64,000 nucleotides of DNA from positions 246,910 to 310,909 of the forward strand of contig MNCI01037977.1 in the NCBI GenBank assembly GCA_015680685.1. The letters run 5' to 3'. This stretch comes from Gnetum montanum. Its lineage: Eukaryota; Streptophyta; Gnetopsida; Gnetales; Gnetaceae. Positions 1 to 10,919 of this stretch are shown piece after piece; position 1 is the first letter of the stretch; the number at the start of each line of letters is the position of its first letter. Both the position numbers and the translations under genes were made by a program. The notes beneath the pieces were generated by a model that saw only the letters and a program-made list of their open reading frames with translations, did not search any database and had not been told where the DNA came from.

Positions 1-750
1 GGTCAAAGTATGCAATTTCCAACACACATCCAACTCGTGTACAACTATCCAGCACAGATACATTGAACCTGGTCAAAGCAAACCCTAGCCAAAAACCCTA
101 GCCCAACCCTATAAATACCCCATCAATTCACACAAATTAGGGGAGGCAAGAGAAGCAAACCAAAAGCAGTAAGAGAGAAGAGAGAGGAAGAGGCAAAGAT
201 TGGAGAGATTGGAAATTCTGAAGGAGGACAGAACTTACAATCCTTGGGTGCTCGGCACATCCGATTTTTGGCTTCCAAATTCTTCTCACGTTCATTCCAT
301 TTCATCGTCGCATCATTGTGTCATATCATTCCGGGGCTAGGCGTTTGACTTGCCATCCACACTTGTGCAACTACGCTTTGACCGATGCACATTTTAAAAA
401 AAAAACAATATAATACAGTTTCATTATTGCCTCCCATTTACATTATTTAGTTCTGTTTATGCTTTACAAATATAACTTTGTTTATGCTTTATTCATAATT
501 CAGTACGCTTTATTTACATTTTGTATCATTGTTTACATTTTGTTTACATCCTGTTTACGATAACCCCAGTGCTAGCCGTAACTTACGCTCAGGGAAGTCC
601 TTGGTTGATTTGCGTGCAAACCATCCAAGGCACTCTGCCTTCGTTCTCTTTTCCAGCTTGCCCTCAAGCGAAGGCAGGGTCAGCTGTGGCTGCCCGACGA
701 TCTCTCAGTGTTTGTTTTCCTTCCAGCCTTACATCGACGATTTAGGTCAG
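1..750 (+). repeat. LTR/promoter-like fragment of an unrelated element, cut by window edge
   Basis: There is no convincing ORF. A TATA-like CTATAAATACC lies at about 110-120. It is followed by a purine-rich leader (about 138-230, many GAGA/GAAG runs) and then a T-rich tract at 400-560. That order resembles the U3-R-U5 layout of a plant LTR in plus orientation. The sequence does not match the Athila-like LTRs elsewhere in the window. It abuts the remnant of element A's LTR at about 751, so it probably truncated that LTR by insertion or recombination. The left end lies outside the window, so neither an element boundary nor a TSD can be shown. A host gene promoter and 5' UTR is the alternative reading. 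Confidence 0.4.
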
Positions 751-840
751 TACAAGAGGCAATATCAGATATCGGACATTGTTTCTTGGGCTTCGATATC
801 GGATACCCGATGTTGAGGTTGACACAATGAAGACTCGTTA
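751..840 (-). repeat. Element A 3' LTR remnant (start of U3)
   Basis: The sequence with GATATCGG repeats and the terminus GACTCGTTA aligns by eye with the matching edge of element C's left LTR (about 39530-39628). The remaining ~770 bp of this LTR is missing. The canonical CTCATCA end has decayed to CTCGTTA. Confidence 0.7.
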
Positions 841-868
841 TACCCCCACAACTGAATGAAAACTCATC
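841..868 (-). other. Element A polypurine tract
   Basis: On the minus strand this reads TTCAGTTGTGGGGGTA directly before the 3' LTR. Elements B (ends 26109) and C (starts 39629) have the same purine run and the same flanking AGTTTTCATT, so the block is a conserved plus-strand priming site of the family. Confidence 0.75.
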
Positions 869-1025
869 CTTGAGTTGAACAAAATGAGGAATAAGCTTTT
901 TATAAGATGTTTGGAAGGTAAGGAATTATTGACTGACTTAGAAAAACAAACAAATGGACTCTTACATGTTGCAGTGGTGTTTAACAAAAATGTAAATTCA
1001 ACATTACAAGATAAAATTGGGAAGC

Positions 1026-3750
1026 TCATGTAGTGCCCAAAGGTTGTGGCTCCTCCATTGGTTGCTTCCCTTTGTCACCAAGCTTCTAAAATTTGTAGCG
1101 GTTGAGGAGCACTTGCAACTTCTCTTCTTCCATCCTTGGATCTTGTACCATCCAGGCTACTAAATTAGTGTGTGCTTGCATCGGTATGTCCCAATGACAT
1201 GGTAGTTGCAGAAACATTTTTTTGGCCTTCACGTACCAAGTTGCAAACTGTCATCGCTCTTCTTCAAATGCCATGGACTTTTCTTTGAATTCATGATAAT
1301 CTATGAGTCTCTTGGCTAGGTTTGAAGCAACATCCTTTTGTCCATGGTAGCAGGTTTTACCCACTTCAAGTTTTGATTTTGCTATGTGGAATTTCTACAA
1401 AGTGGCTTTTTTGTCCACAAACTCTTTCTCACATAGGGCATAGGTGGTCACTACCTATTTTTCTAGCTCACTTCTAGGCCAACCTACTATTAACATGGCA
1501 AGGTTGGCATATCTGAGGTTATCCAATTCCATATATTCTTTCAAGTCTTCAATATATAGGTCTTTATTTTTCACCTCTACCTGGTGGACTAGTGCATAGC
1601 TATCCAGAATTGGCTGCCACTTAGGATTTTGTGTTGACATGGACCCAATGCAGGCTTTGCCCATCTAGATTTCTTTTTCATTTATTTGCTTATACATGCC
1701 TACCTGGTCACAAAAGTGTTCTTTCAACTTCTCATGTTTCTTGGCCTCATTCTACCACATGATTATTTCAATTACAGACTTCTATCAGATGTTGTAGACC
1801 TCCTTCAATGAGACGGTTATGTTTTCTTGAGATAGTTTGTTAATATCCTAGTTGACCCTCATCAATTGTTCTCTTAACTGATGGACACTTACTTCCTAAA
1901 CATTCTTTTGTTTTTCAATAGTGGTCAATGATGAGTTTTCTACTATGAGCCATTTATTTTCTTCTTGCATGGTAGTCAATACCTTTTTATGTGCATAAGT
2001 CTATGCTTTTACAATAAAGGCATTCCAAACTACCTTCTCCTTTTCTTGCTCTATCACTTTATTATCCTTGGTCAACTTGATTCGCTACTCTATTCTGAAT
2101 TGCTCTAGCTAATCAAGCATAATAATTTGGGTAGGATCCCATTATTTAGCTCTCAGGGTGGCCAGCTCTTGTTGTAAATGTTTCACCTCGTCTTCTATGT
2201 GTTTTGTCCTTACTTTAGCCATGACCAACATTTCCTTGGTGGTGATCAAGTTTGATTGGGCTACAGCGACATCACTAGGGATGTCAAACAAGGTGGTCAT
2301 CACTTGTCGTGTCTGTAGTAGTTGATCTAACACATCCTCATGTGCCATAGGAGTCATTGAAGTCCTAGCAAGCATTTGTGCATCTCTAGTCCCAATTAGA
2401 TCTATTGGGGATACAACAGGCACATTGAATGATTCTTTGATGTGATCCATCATTACTTCTGCTGCACCTGCTTCATCTTGATGTTTCATTACCACTACTG
2501 TGGTACCTTCTCCTATTTCAAGCATTAGTTGGAAGGATGCAACATTACCAAATATTTGTCTAGACCATTGGGATTCTCCTCCTAATTGTAGTGAGACCTA
2601 CCCTCTTGTTGGATCCATTGAGATAGTGGGCTACATGGTGTTGTTGATTACTTTGAAGAGGCTAGATTCTTCTCTACTTTCCCCAACTCAGTGTTTTGGC
2701 AATTTTTTGTAAGTGGCCCATTGCTAGCCTATAATCTTCTGGTGGCAATGGTAGAGCTTGTGTTTCATTATGCTATTGAGGCTTCCATTTTGCTTCTTTT
2801 TCCACTTCTACTTCCTTCTCTGATTCTTGCTCCTCACCAAGGTTTTTCCTTGGTTCTGTAGGTTTGAGGAGTTCAGCAAAGGAAGCATTTTGATCCTTCC
2901 TAGGAATATCATTTGTGTACCCTAGGATTCTAGTGCATTTGCATAATTTTTGGATTAGGCAAGGAAATGAAAGTGTTGGCTTCCCTACCTTTTTTCCTTG
3001 AATCATCTTTGAATCTCTGTGCAATATAATTGGGGAAGGTTGGCTGTGTGTTTTCCCATTAGGATGGCACTTCCCCTAGTTGCATAGGTTGAAATCCTAT
3101 TAAGTCCTTTGGTTGAAAATATATTATACATGCCTAACTTGAAGTATGTCCTCTCTTCCAATGTCAATTCATTGTATGTCTTGTCATCCTTGCCATACGC
3201 CTACCTTAGCCATAGCTTTCTAGTGTTAGGGTTAGACATTGTAAATAGATGAGCTAACTTAGCCCTCTCATTTGGCAGATTGAGAGCTTTTGCAATTGCT
3301 TTGACTGAGAAGAAAACATTGACTCCATAAATGTTGAAAGTGGCACCTTTGTCTTTGTTGTGCCAAAATTGGTAGGTTTCATTTGCTACTATCTGAAAGA
3401 ATTGGCCACAAGGGGGATGCCTAGAGTTACATCTGAATGGATTCAAGGGTGAATGCCATGAATGGGCCAAAGTTCATCTCCACGATGACCATGTTCAACA
3501 TGTATTTTTCTTGAATTACTTCAAGGCATTCCATGGACAATGTGAGATGTTGTCCCTAAATAGGAGCTTGGGGTTTTGTGGCCTTTCCTTGGATTACCTG
3601 CCTAGTAACAGGACCCTCTTGATGAATGTTGAAGGATTGGGCTTCCTGCTCCTTGTGGTCTACATGCTCACCTTGTTGGCCTCTACCACCCCTTGGGTGT
3701 TTAGCTACTCCCTAGAAAGGTCCTCCTTGTGCTCCTCTTTTTGGGGCCAT
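1026..3750 (-). pseudogene. ORF3 of element A (env-position protein, PF20167-like region plus coiled coil)
   Basis: This is the third ORF, downstream of where pol should be. It would encode about 900 residues and is broken by several stops and frameshifts. The start is taken at ATG 3750 (MAPKRG), because the same site in element C directly follows a splice acceptor. A globular segment at about 3450-3000 has the pattern of plant 'putative plant transposon protein' domains (F..VNVFFSVKAIAKALNLP, then GLNRIST and ILMGKHTANLP). The rest is mostly long heptad-like coiled coil (for example 2525-2142 and 1664-1455). The C-terminus carries a conserved block, WMVQDPRMEEEKL, that recurs in elements B and C. 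The position matches the env-like gene of Athila elements, but I see no signal peptide or clear membrane anchor, so an envelope role is not supported. The function is unknown. Confidence 0.65.
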
Positions 3751-4054
3751 TTGCAATCAAGTAAAGATTTGATGTTTCTAAATTTGTGTTCTTTTATCAT
3801 CAATAGGTTTATACCTTAATCATGATCTTAGTTTCCTTAGGTTCTTTAGTTCATATGATTGTAGAGTTAGAAAAATTATCAAAAAAATGCCGAAAAAGTA
3901 TCTATCTTCTTGTATAACCTTACACAGTTGGTTCCTTTTTTCTTATGTGTGGCTTATAATGATGGTTATGGTCCCTTGGGTGGAAAAATTAAGGTTTCTA
4001 GCATTAATGCAATTGATTGTTCATTCTAACACTTAAGGTTTTTAACACTCTTAC
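3751..4054 (-). other. Predicted intron before ORF3, element A
   Basis: A donor GGTAAGAG at 4054 faces an acceptor-like TTGATTGCAA immediately before ATG 3750. Element C has the same layout with a perfect acceptor (TTGATTGCAG) and almost the same length (304 versus 302 bp). In A the acceptor G has mutated to A, so this copy would no longer splice here. Confidence 0.5.
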
Positions 4055-4306
4055 CCTTATAATATCCTTTGGGTGATAGCAAATTGTAAAAAATTGGCAC
4101 AAGTTTCCCACATAAGCACCCCTCCCCCATGACTAACTTAAACACTCAAGGTTTAGACAAGTTCAAACAGCATGGAAATTGGAGCGGTAAAGAGCCAAAT
4201 ATTGTAGCTTGTAGTTGGTTGCGTAGAGTTTTGAGTTGTGAGAGAAAATTTGAAAAACTCCACTAGTTGCAAATGATGAGAATGAAGTGTGGGAACCATG
4301 GGGGTC

Positions 4307-4381
4307 ATATATATAGGTTTTGTGTGACTCAATATCATGTATCTAACATCATGTCCCACCCAATATTGGGTACTTGATATC
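4307..4381 (-). promoter_or_regulatory. Internal U3-like repeat cluster and TATA box upstream of ORF3 (element A)
   Basis: Reading the minus strand, GATATC (4381-4376) and related ATATTG/GATATTG words lead to CCTATATATATGACC (TATA at 4315-4307). The same word type sits upstream of the LTR TATA box (9060-9053). A leader of about 250 nt would follow to the splice donor at 4054. Promoter activity is inferred from layout and from conservation in element C. Confidence 0.5.
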
Positions 4382-4389
4382 GAGGTCCA

Positions 4390-5749
4390 TGGATGTGCAT
4401 CTAATGAAGGTACTGAGCATGAGAAATGAAGCTCTGTGATTGGTTGGAAGGTTTCAAGTTAGGTCCATAGGTTTGGGATAAGTAGAAAATCAGTTTTAGG
4501 CATCAAAAGAGTTAGAAGGTGGAGTCATTGATGTTAAAAGCTGTAGAAGGTGCAAGAAAAATGGTGTTAAATTGATGTTATGGAATGGATCAATTACTTG
4601 ATATGGGAAAGCATGAAATTTAACAATGAAGTGCTTGGAAGGTGACAAATGATGTGGTTGTATCAAACAAGTACAAGTCACAAAAGTTACACAAGTGGGT
4701 TCTCTACAAAGTAGGCTCCAACCTATGATGCCCTTGTATAACCACACCTAAAAATGTCTTTAGGCACTAAAGGGGTTGAATGTGATGCATACTTGTGCAA
4801 AACAACACACATGTTAAAACCATCAATTTGAGTAATAACTCTATGCTATACAAAACCACAAGTTAGGATCAAATGGACAACAAGATGAGATGGACTTTAG
4901 AAAGGATTTCAGAAATTGGGACATGAGATGTCATACCATAGGAACAATGAATCCTTGTGTGTTATTAATGGTTAAATAATCATGAGCCCTTTCTTTCAAG
5001 ATTCAACCAAGTCCAAACCACATTGTAGTGACATCACATTATTTCATCACTTCGACTGACAACTATAAGACTATCATAGTTGCAAAGAGTAACATCACTT
5101 GGTGTTTTGTCCAAGGGAGGAGCTTATTGATGGCACACATGCTTTTTTTTTGTGTGTGTGTTTTGTGTGGTTTTTTTAAGTACTTCAAAGCCACCAACCT
5201 TTAGGCATGGGTACATGTCTTTTCAGTGGGACTTGTACAAATTATTCAATGCCTTTCTATAGTACTCTTACTTCCATTTTTCATTAGATCTACAAGGATA
5301 TAATTACAACCTCAAAAACATGATACAACATACAGAAATGGCCAAAGAGAATCCACAAATCCCCTTGATGTCACACCCTTTACATTCCGCTTTGGTTGTA
5401 CATTCTTCTACCTAGAAATAATGATTATGAATTTATTTTTAGGTTGGATGATTGAAAAGAATATCACTATGACTAGGGAAAGAACATCTTATTAATGGGG
5501 TGAGTGGATGGATGACATGGTCTCGCTGTCCAAATAATTAGTTCCTTATGACTTGAAAACATAGAGAAAACCTCACCTCAATGGGCTACATGATCATTTT
5601 ATTCACAAGTGATATTACATAACAAAGAAAATGAAAACAACAAAGAGAAAAAGTTGGAAGGAATCGGAACATTTGTATCAAGAAATAAGAAAATGACAAA
5701 AAATTGTAAAACAAAAGATGAAAAAAAAAACACTTATGAATCTTGAAGA
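4390..5749 (-). other. Non-coding spacer where pol is missing (element A)
   Basis: This AT-rich stretch has no supportable ORF and no RT, integrase or protease motif on either strand. It is co-linear with 43150-44490 in element C, including a conserved G-poor A-rich tract next to the gag stop. The missing pol is therefore a shared feature of both copies. Confidence 0.6.
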
Positions 5750-8168
5750 TTAGAATGGGGGGTTACCCCCATGACTAAACATTTGGTTGTCACAAGGATT
5801 AATAAGTGAATAGATAGGATCCATTCATGTATAAAACATTGGTAATCGTTCATTCCCTAGCTACTGGGTGCTTGTTGGTGTTGTAATGGCTAGGTAGACA
5901 AATCACTGGTCACACACTTGATTGTGAAATGTATGGTGAGTCAGGGTATGAGGTGTGTTAACGTTATGAATTTTTGGCCCACGATTGCACCCTTGATTAT
6001 GATATGGTATGCATGGATTTGTTGGTCTCCCCACACTTGTAGATTCATTGCTTGGGTTTGGAATTGGAGAAATGATGGATGATGGCACTTATGTAGGATT
6101 AGAGGATAGTAGTGATGAAAAGGAAGGTGTCGCACTAGATTGGCATTATGCTAGTTCAAATGATGTGGTAGGTCCATGAGTGTTTTTCTTTGGCTTATGA
6201 CCTTTCCTAAAGAAGGGACGTTTTTGACATGGTGCTTGAGACCTATCAGTATCAAAATGTTTATGCACATTTGCAACACAAGTGGCATTTGTTTGTGGAT
6301 AGTGTGATGCCAAACCTTCTTGTGTCACTGGCGATGGTGTGTGATGAGGTGAAGTATGAGAATATCAAGGGTAGGATGGATGGTAAGAGGCACAAGGTGG
6401 TGATCCCTCAACGGATGTCATGGGTTGATGGTACTCAAGATAGTGATAGTGGAAATTTGAAGTAGAGGACACAGAACTAGTTGGAGAAACAAGGTGTTGA
6501 ACATAATACCCATCTAGTTTCGACGAATAGGAAGGATAGGGCTAATTTGGTGATGGCCTCCCCCATGAATGTGGTTGTTGCCACTATAATTGATGATAAT
6601 GTTGAGGTTGGTGATAGGTCCCCCTAGGATAGTATGGTTGGTTGTGAGGCTGTCTATGATTACTATGTGGAAGAGGAAATCTCCTTGGCATGATCTTTTG
6701 TACAAACTTTAGATTTAAGACACCTGTCCAATACTCATGTAGATGCAATAAGACTAGGCAATGGCTCTTTATATGTTCATATATGCAAATGTCACATCCA
6801 TTATCTTTATCTATGGTTGAGTCTATAGCCTCACTTTCTTTAGTCATTTTTCTTATTTTCCAAAAAGTGTTCCTTGTTGTTTCTTAGTTCTATATCCTTT
6901 GTTTATTGTGATCGCCTGGTTTGTGATGCATGATCTTCTCCTCAACTACCTCAATGAGAGTTGTAACATTTTCATATATCCATTTTTACATCCTATTAAA
7001 CTTTGCTTCAAGTTCATCAATAGACTTCTATATCAGCAAGGTTCATTGCAAAACCATCTTATCAAGAGTGATATCTCTCCTTCTTCTTTTTCCACATGCT
7101 TGATTAGCTCTCGGATCTAATGCATTCATATTGTGTATAATTGACTTGGGCCATACATCCCAAGAGTCTCCCTTGTTTCATTACAAAGCCCATCTATGAT
7201 GTGGAAGAGTTACCTTTTCTCAGAGAAACCATGGCTTAGGCATCTATTCAATAGGGAATAATCTCTATCTAAGGCCATGTCCAAGGGTTTATGTTGTTCT
7301 TGTCTCTACCCTTGGATCTGTTTCCTCATGTTGGAAACCCTAGCATAGGTTTGGTATTTTTCATTGAAGAGTTCCAGCATTGTGGACCATCATTAGATTA
7401 AATTTGGTCTCAATAATTTGTACCAAACTTCAGCTCTATCAACCAGTGTCCTAAGAAAGAGCTTAAGCTTTTTCCACCCACTTTCAATGTTGTAGAAAGC
7501 ATAGACATCATGGAAATCTTGTAAATGATGTTTTAGATTTGAATTATAGCCTCCTACAAATTTAGGAATATTATTCATATCAAGACTAGGTAGGTGACTC
7601 TCTTTGCAATGCCCAAGAGATATCTTAACTTCCTTTGTGATCTACATTACGCTTTTAATGGCCAACAAGGATTCATCGTCATCAGATAGGTTGTGATGAA
7701 AATCACTATTTGGTTGATTGTGATAATTTTGTCTATGTTCATGTTGATGACTGTGAGTGTTCCTATGGGTTCAATTTTTGTTTCTATTTTGACCCTTTAG
7801 TGGAGCTTTATCTTCATACGTATGTTCATCTTTGTCAGAACTAGACATTGAAAGGGAAGAGGAAGATGAGGAATTGGAAGGATTGCCATGGCTTCTATGA
7901 TGTTCCCTAGGGTCCTTTGATTGATCGTTTCATGGCTTTGAGGAGGTCTTAGCCCTTGAGGCCTTCCATGGTCCAAGAGTTACTTCATCTCCTCCAAGGT
8001 TGTCTACCTTAGGTGAATGTAGTCTTTGAGTGTCATTAGGGTGATCATGAACATAAGAACCCTTGGCATAAGGCTGGTCACTCCAATTTCCTCACCATAT
8101 ATCTCATTAGTTCTTTAATGAATGTTTTCGTTATACAATGCATTATCGCTTCCTTGTGAAAGAGGCAT
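5750..8168 (-). pseudogene. gag: gag of element A
   Basis: This is the capsid/nucleocapsid polyprotein of the LTR element, about 806 codons from ATG 8168 (MPLSQGSDNALYNENIH) to TAA 5752-5750, with in-frame stops. A retrotransposon-gag fold lies around 7578-7200: MNNIPKFVGGYNSNLKHHL, then a WYK segment. A charged coiled-coil linker follows (about 7120-6900). A zinc-knuckle-like motif near 6800 reads CDICIYEHIKSHC, spaced CX2CX3HX4C, one residue shorter than the usual CCHC. The C-terminal part is rich in His, Pro, Ser and Gln (6700-6100). The stop and the end motif HGG.PPF are shared with element C. No protease follows, unlike in elements B and D. Confidence 0.7.
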
Positions 8169-8267
8169 TGTTTTTGTCTTATGGTGTGTGATTTAATATT
8201 TTCTGAAGGATATATCATTAATACCTTTACAACGATTGTGTATAATATAACTACTCTAAATAACTAG

Positions 8268-8290
8268 CACCATCCCTAGCAATAGCACAA
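8268..8290 (-). other. Primer binding site (tRNA-Asp type), element A
   Basis: Next to the 5' LTR the minus strand reads TTGTGCTATTGCTAGGGAT. This is a decayed match to the 3' end complement of plant tRNA-Asp (TGGCGCCGTTGCCGGGGA). Elements B, C and D have related sequences in the same place. Confidence 0.65.
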
Positions 8291-9144
8291 TGATAAGCAG
8301 TGAGGTACCCCTATGCCCAACCATATGAATCATAAGCATTCATGCACGATCTAGTCGAATTCTATGGATGGAACTAGTTGTGCATCTAAATTGTTATGCT
8401 TTGATCATAGTTCGCTTTCTTCCCACTTGAACTAGTGGTAACTTTGTCACGTATGGTTTAGTTCAAAGTGAGGCATATGATGTTGCCTAATCCTATGCTA
8501 CTCCTAATGATGATAAAGATAAATTAATTAAGGTAATGAACAATGGAAAATAAGATCTAAACTAGCCTACGTGTGATGAGTATCCATCCCCAATCATCTG
8601 TACACATCTTGGACTACATATAACTACCACTGGGATTGCCAAGCATATGTCACTATGTGTGCGAAACAATACACTGCTGGATTACCAAGTACTTACACTT
8701 AAGCACTCATGATTAATTCGTACTTATTTTGCTTAATGATAGGAATAGTAAATAGCAATAAATGAAAACATTAACTAAAGGAATAGTAAATAATTAAACA
8801 ATTAAATAAGTAAAACAATAATAAATCCAAGTAAATGTTGCAATGATGGAAGTAATCTAGATCTTTATTTCCAGTCATGTAACGTGTCCAAGTACGTCAC
8901 ACTTGAACAAAGGTGCCATATGATTGCAAACATCATAGTGTAGGCATGCATTGGGAAATAATAGGACTAAAAATTAATGATCTACGAAGTAGCTAGCTGA
9001 AAATTGAAACTAAACTATTTTCTTTATATCTCAATTGTGCATCTAAGTGTTGTATTTATAGGCTAGCATGGGAGAGGTGATATTGGATATCTAACATCAT
9101 TTCTTGGGCTTTAATATTGAAGCTAACACAATGATGACTCATCA
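8291..9144 (-). repeat. Element A 5' LTR
   Basis: The LTR is 854 bp, with TGATGAGTCATCATTG at its sense start (9144) and GCTTATCA at its end (8291). U3 has GATAT-type words, the TATA box TATAAATA is at 9060-9053, and the U5 end carries the family's GGTACCTC block. It matches element C's LTRs along its length by eye. The right flank is GCGAT; the partner TSD is lost. Confidence 0.8.
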
Positions 9145-9898
9145 GCGATGATAAAGATTATGATAACACTAAGCTTCAAGGAACAATTAGGAAAGTACAA
9201 CCTATAACTTTGTAACGTTTTATTATTGAAACCAATGCTTTGACAAATGTTGATGTCTCTCCTAAGGCTTTTGATAAAAGGACTTCTTTACTTACACCTA
9301 TACATGATATGGGAAACCTTAGATATTAGACACAACAATGGACACCATTATTAAACATCACTAATGGAGAACATTCTAGCAAGGCCTTCTGATCTCTCAT
9401 AGTAAACAAGCTTGAACATCACTTCTAGTAAATACCTCAACAAATCCTTTTTATTTCTCACAAGGACCAAGATATTATACTGCTATGTTTATGAAACTTG
9501 CACATAGTATTTATTTTATTATATAAGATGTATTTATTCAATAGTAAGCTTGATATTTTGTTCACCATCTACTTTATAGATGTTCAATAGGCGATTGGGA
9601 AATGACTAAGTGTTTCCAAGTTATGCTTTGAGGGTTCCTTGTGGTAATGTTTTTTTTTTTGGCATATATCCATTATAGGAAATCCAACACTACCATTATG
9701 GTTAGGCCTAGATCCACCTAAGAAATAATGATTAGTTACCTTCCTATCCTACTTCACCAAACACATGTTACTCACCTTTACTAGCTCTGTAACTCCATGC
9801 CAGTACACCCTCTATGTCCTAGGTGAAAATACCTTAGGTCAGATCTCTAAAGAGTATGGGGGATTTTGGAACTCAAAATAATTATAATATAGGTATAC
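9145..9898. other. No gene seen
   Basis: AT-rich sequence with no supportable ORF, promoter or terminal repeat. It is probably old, eroded repeat sequence between element A and the SINE array. Confidence 0.5.
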
Positions 9899-10563
9899 CT
9901 CAAGATATATAGTCCAATTAGAACTTTACAATTGAGCATTGCCTAACCCATGACTTGGAGCTTTCAAATTAAGAGTCTTACCATTAGACTAACACCTCAT
10001 TGTTAAGCCCTCCAAAGAGTACCTCAAAATATGTCGGAAAACATGTCATCATCCTAGCCTTATCTTAACAAAATGAGGTTAGCTAATATTTACCCCCAAG
10101 ATATATAGTTAAATTAGAACTTTATAACTCAACATTACCTACTAGAATCAAACCCATAACTTCAGGCTTCTAAATCCAAAGTCTTACCACTAAGATAACA
10201 TCTTTTTTTTAGTGAGGGGGAAGGGAAGTGATGTTATTGAAATCCAAAATTATTTTTGAATAATATTTACCCCCAAGAGATATAGTCAAAGTAAAAATTT
10301 ATAACTCAAATTGAACCCATAAATTAGAGTTTCCAAATCAAGAGCCTTACCACTAAGTTAAAGCCTCATTCTAAAATTTCATTGTTAACATCTAATTTAT
10401 TTGAAGAAGAGGGGCTATCAAAACCAAAAATTATTTTTTTAAACAATAGTTAACCCTAGGACATATAGTCAAATTAAAACTTTATAACTTAACATTACCT
10501 ACTAGAATTGAACCCATAACATGAAGCTTCCAAATTAAGAGGTTTACCATTAGGCTAGCATCA
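9899..10563 (-). repeat. Array of four tRNA-derived SINE copies
   Basis: Four diverged head-to-tail copies lie at about 9899-9999, 10088-10203, 10264-10369 and 10446-10563, spaced roughly 180-190 bp. On the minus strand each begins with a tRNA-like head. The A-box region reads like TTAGCTTAGTGGTAAG, and about 35 nt later a B-box-like GGGTTCAATTC follows. A shared body continues with TTGAGTTATAAAGTT and ATATATCTTGGGGGTAAAT. Spacer fragments between copies are also related, so the array probably grew by tandem duplication rather than four independent insertions. This is a Pol III-type SINE; the head resembles known plant tRNA-derived SINEs, but I cannot name the family. Confidence 0.65.
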
Positions 10564-10919
10564 TTTTTTTATTGTCTTTAATATGAAACCAATGGTTGTG
10601 AATGTTCTCCTAATATTATTATTATTAATTATTCATTAATCTAACATTACATGTCTTTTTCTCTTTACCTAGTAAACTTTCATATATCTTGGATATTAAA
10701 AATGATCTAATGATTTAATTAATTTATCACATATATCTCATACTTAAAATTTCATGATTATATAAAAGAAAATTAATCAATTATCATTATTATCATCCTA
10801 GCCTTGTCCCAACAAAATAAGGAAAAATTTGAAAAAGAACTCATCTTTGGGATTTGATATAGTTTTACAACTAGTTGTCATCAATGAATTTCCTTAATAA
10901 TTCAAAAGTGCATAGTATA
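10564..10919. other. No gene seen
   Basis: AT-rich sequence with short ATT runs. A fragment at about 10790-10830 repeats the spacer found between the first two SINE copies (ATCCTAGCCTT..AACAAAAT). Nothing else is supportable. Confidence 0.5.

Larger units (their letters stand above)
751..9144 (-). mobile_element. Element A: pol-less Athila-like LTR retrotransposon (gag + ORF3)
   Basis: In sense (minus) order the element has a 5' LTR (9144-8291), a degenerate tRNA-Asp primer site, gag (8168-5750), a non-coding spacer, an internal promoter-like cassette, ORF3 (3750-1026), a polypurine tract, and only the first ~90 bp of the 3' LTR (840-751). No protease, RT, RNase H or integrase sequence is present between gag and ORF3. 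Element C (38756-47960) has the same order, spacing and missing pol, so the missing block is ancestral to both copies and not private damage. The family assignment (Ty3/gypsy, Athila-like) rests on the primer site, the gag fold, the large 3' ORF and the related pol-bearing element B. It is decayed, and movement would have needed enzymes from another element. Confidence 0.8.

Noticed and set aside
9899-10563. Functional tRNA genes
   Set aside because: The A- and B-box-like heads lack a full cloverleaf and are joined to a shared non-tRNA body; they are SINE heads.
9899-10563. CRISPR-like periodic repeats
   Set aside because: Units are diverged, about 180 bp apart and contain Pol III-type boxes; the window is clearly plant nuclear DNA.
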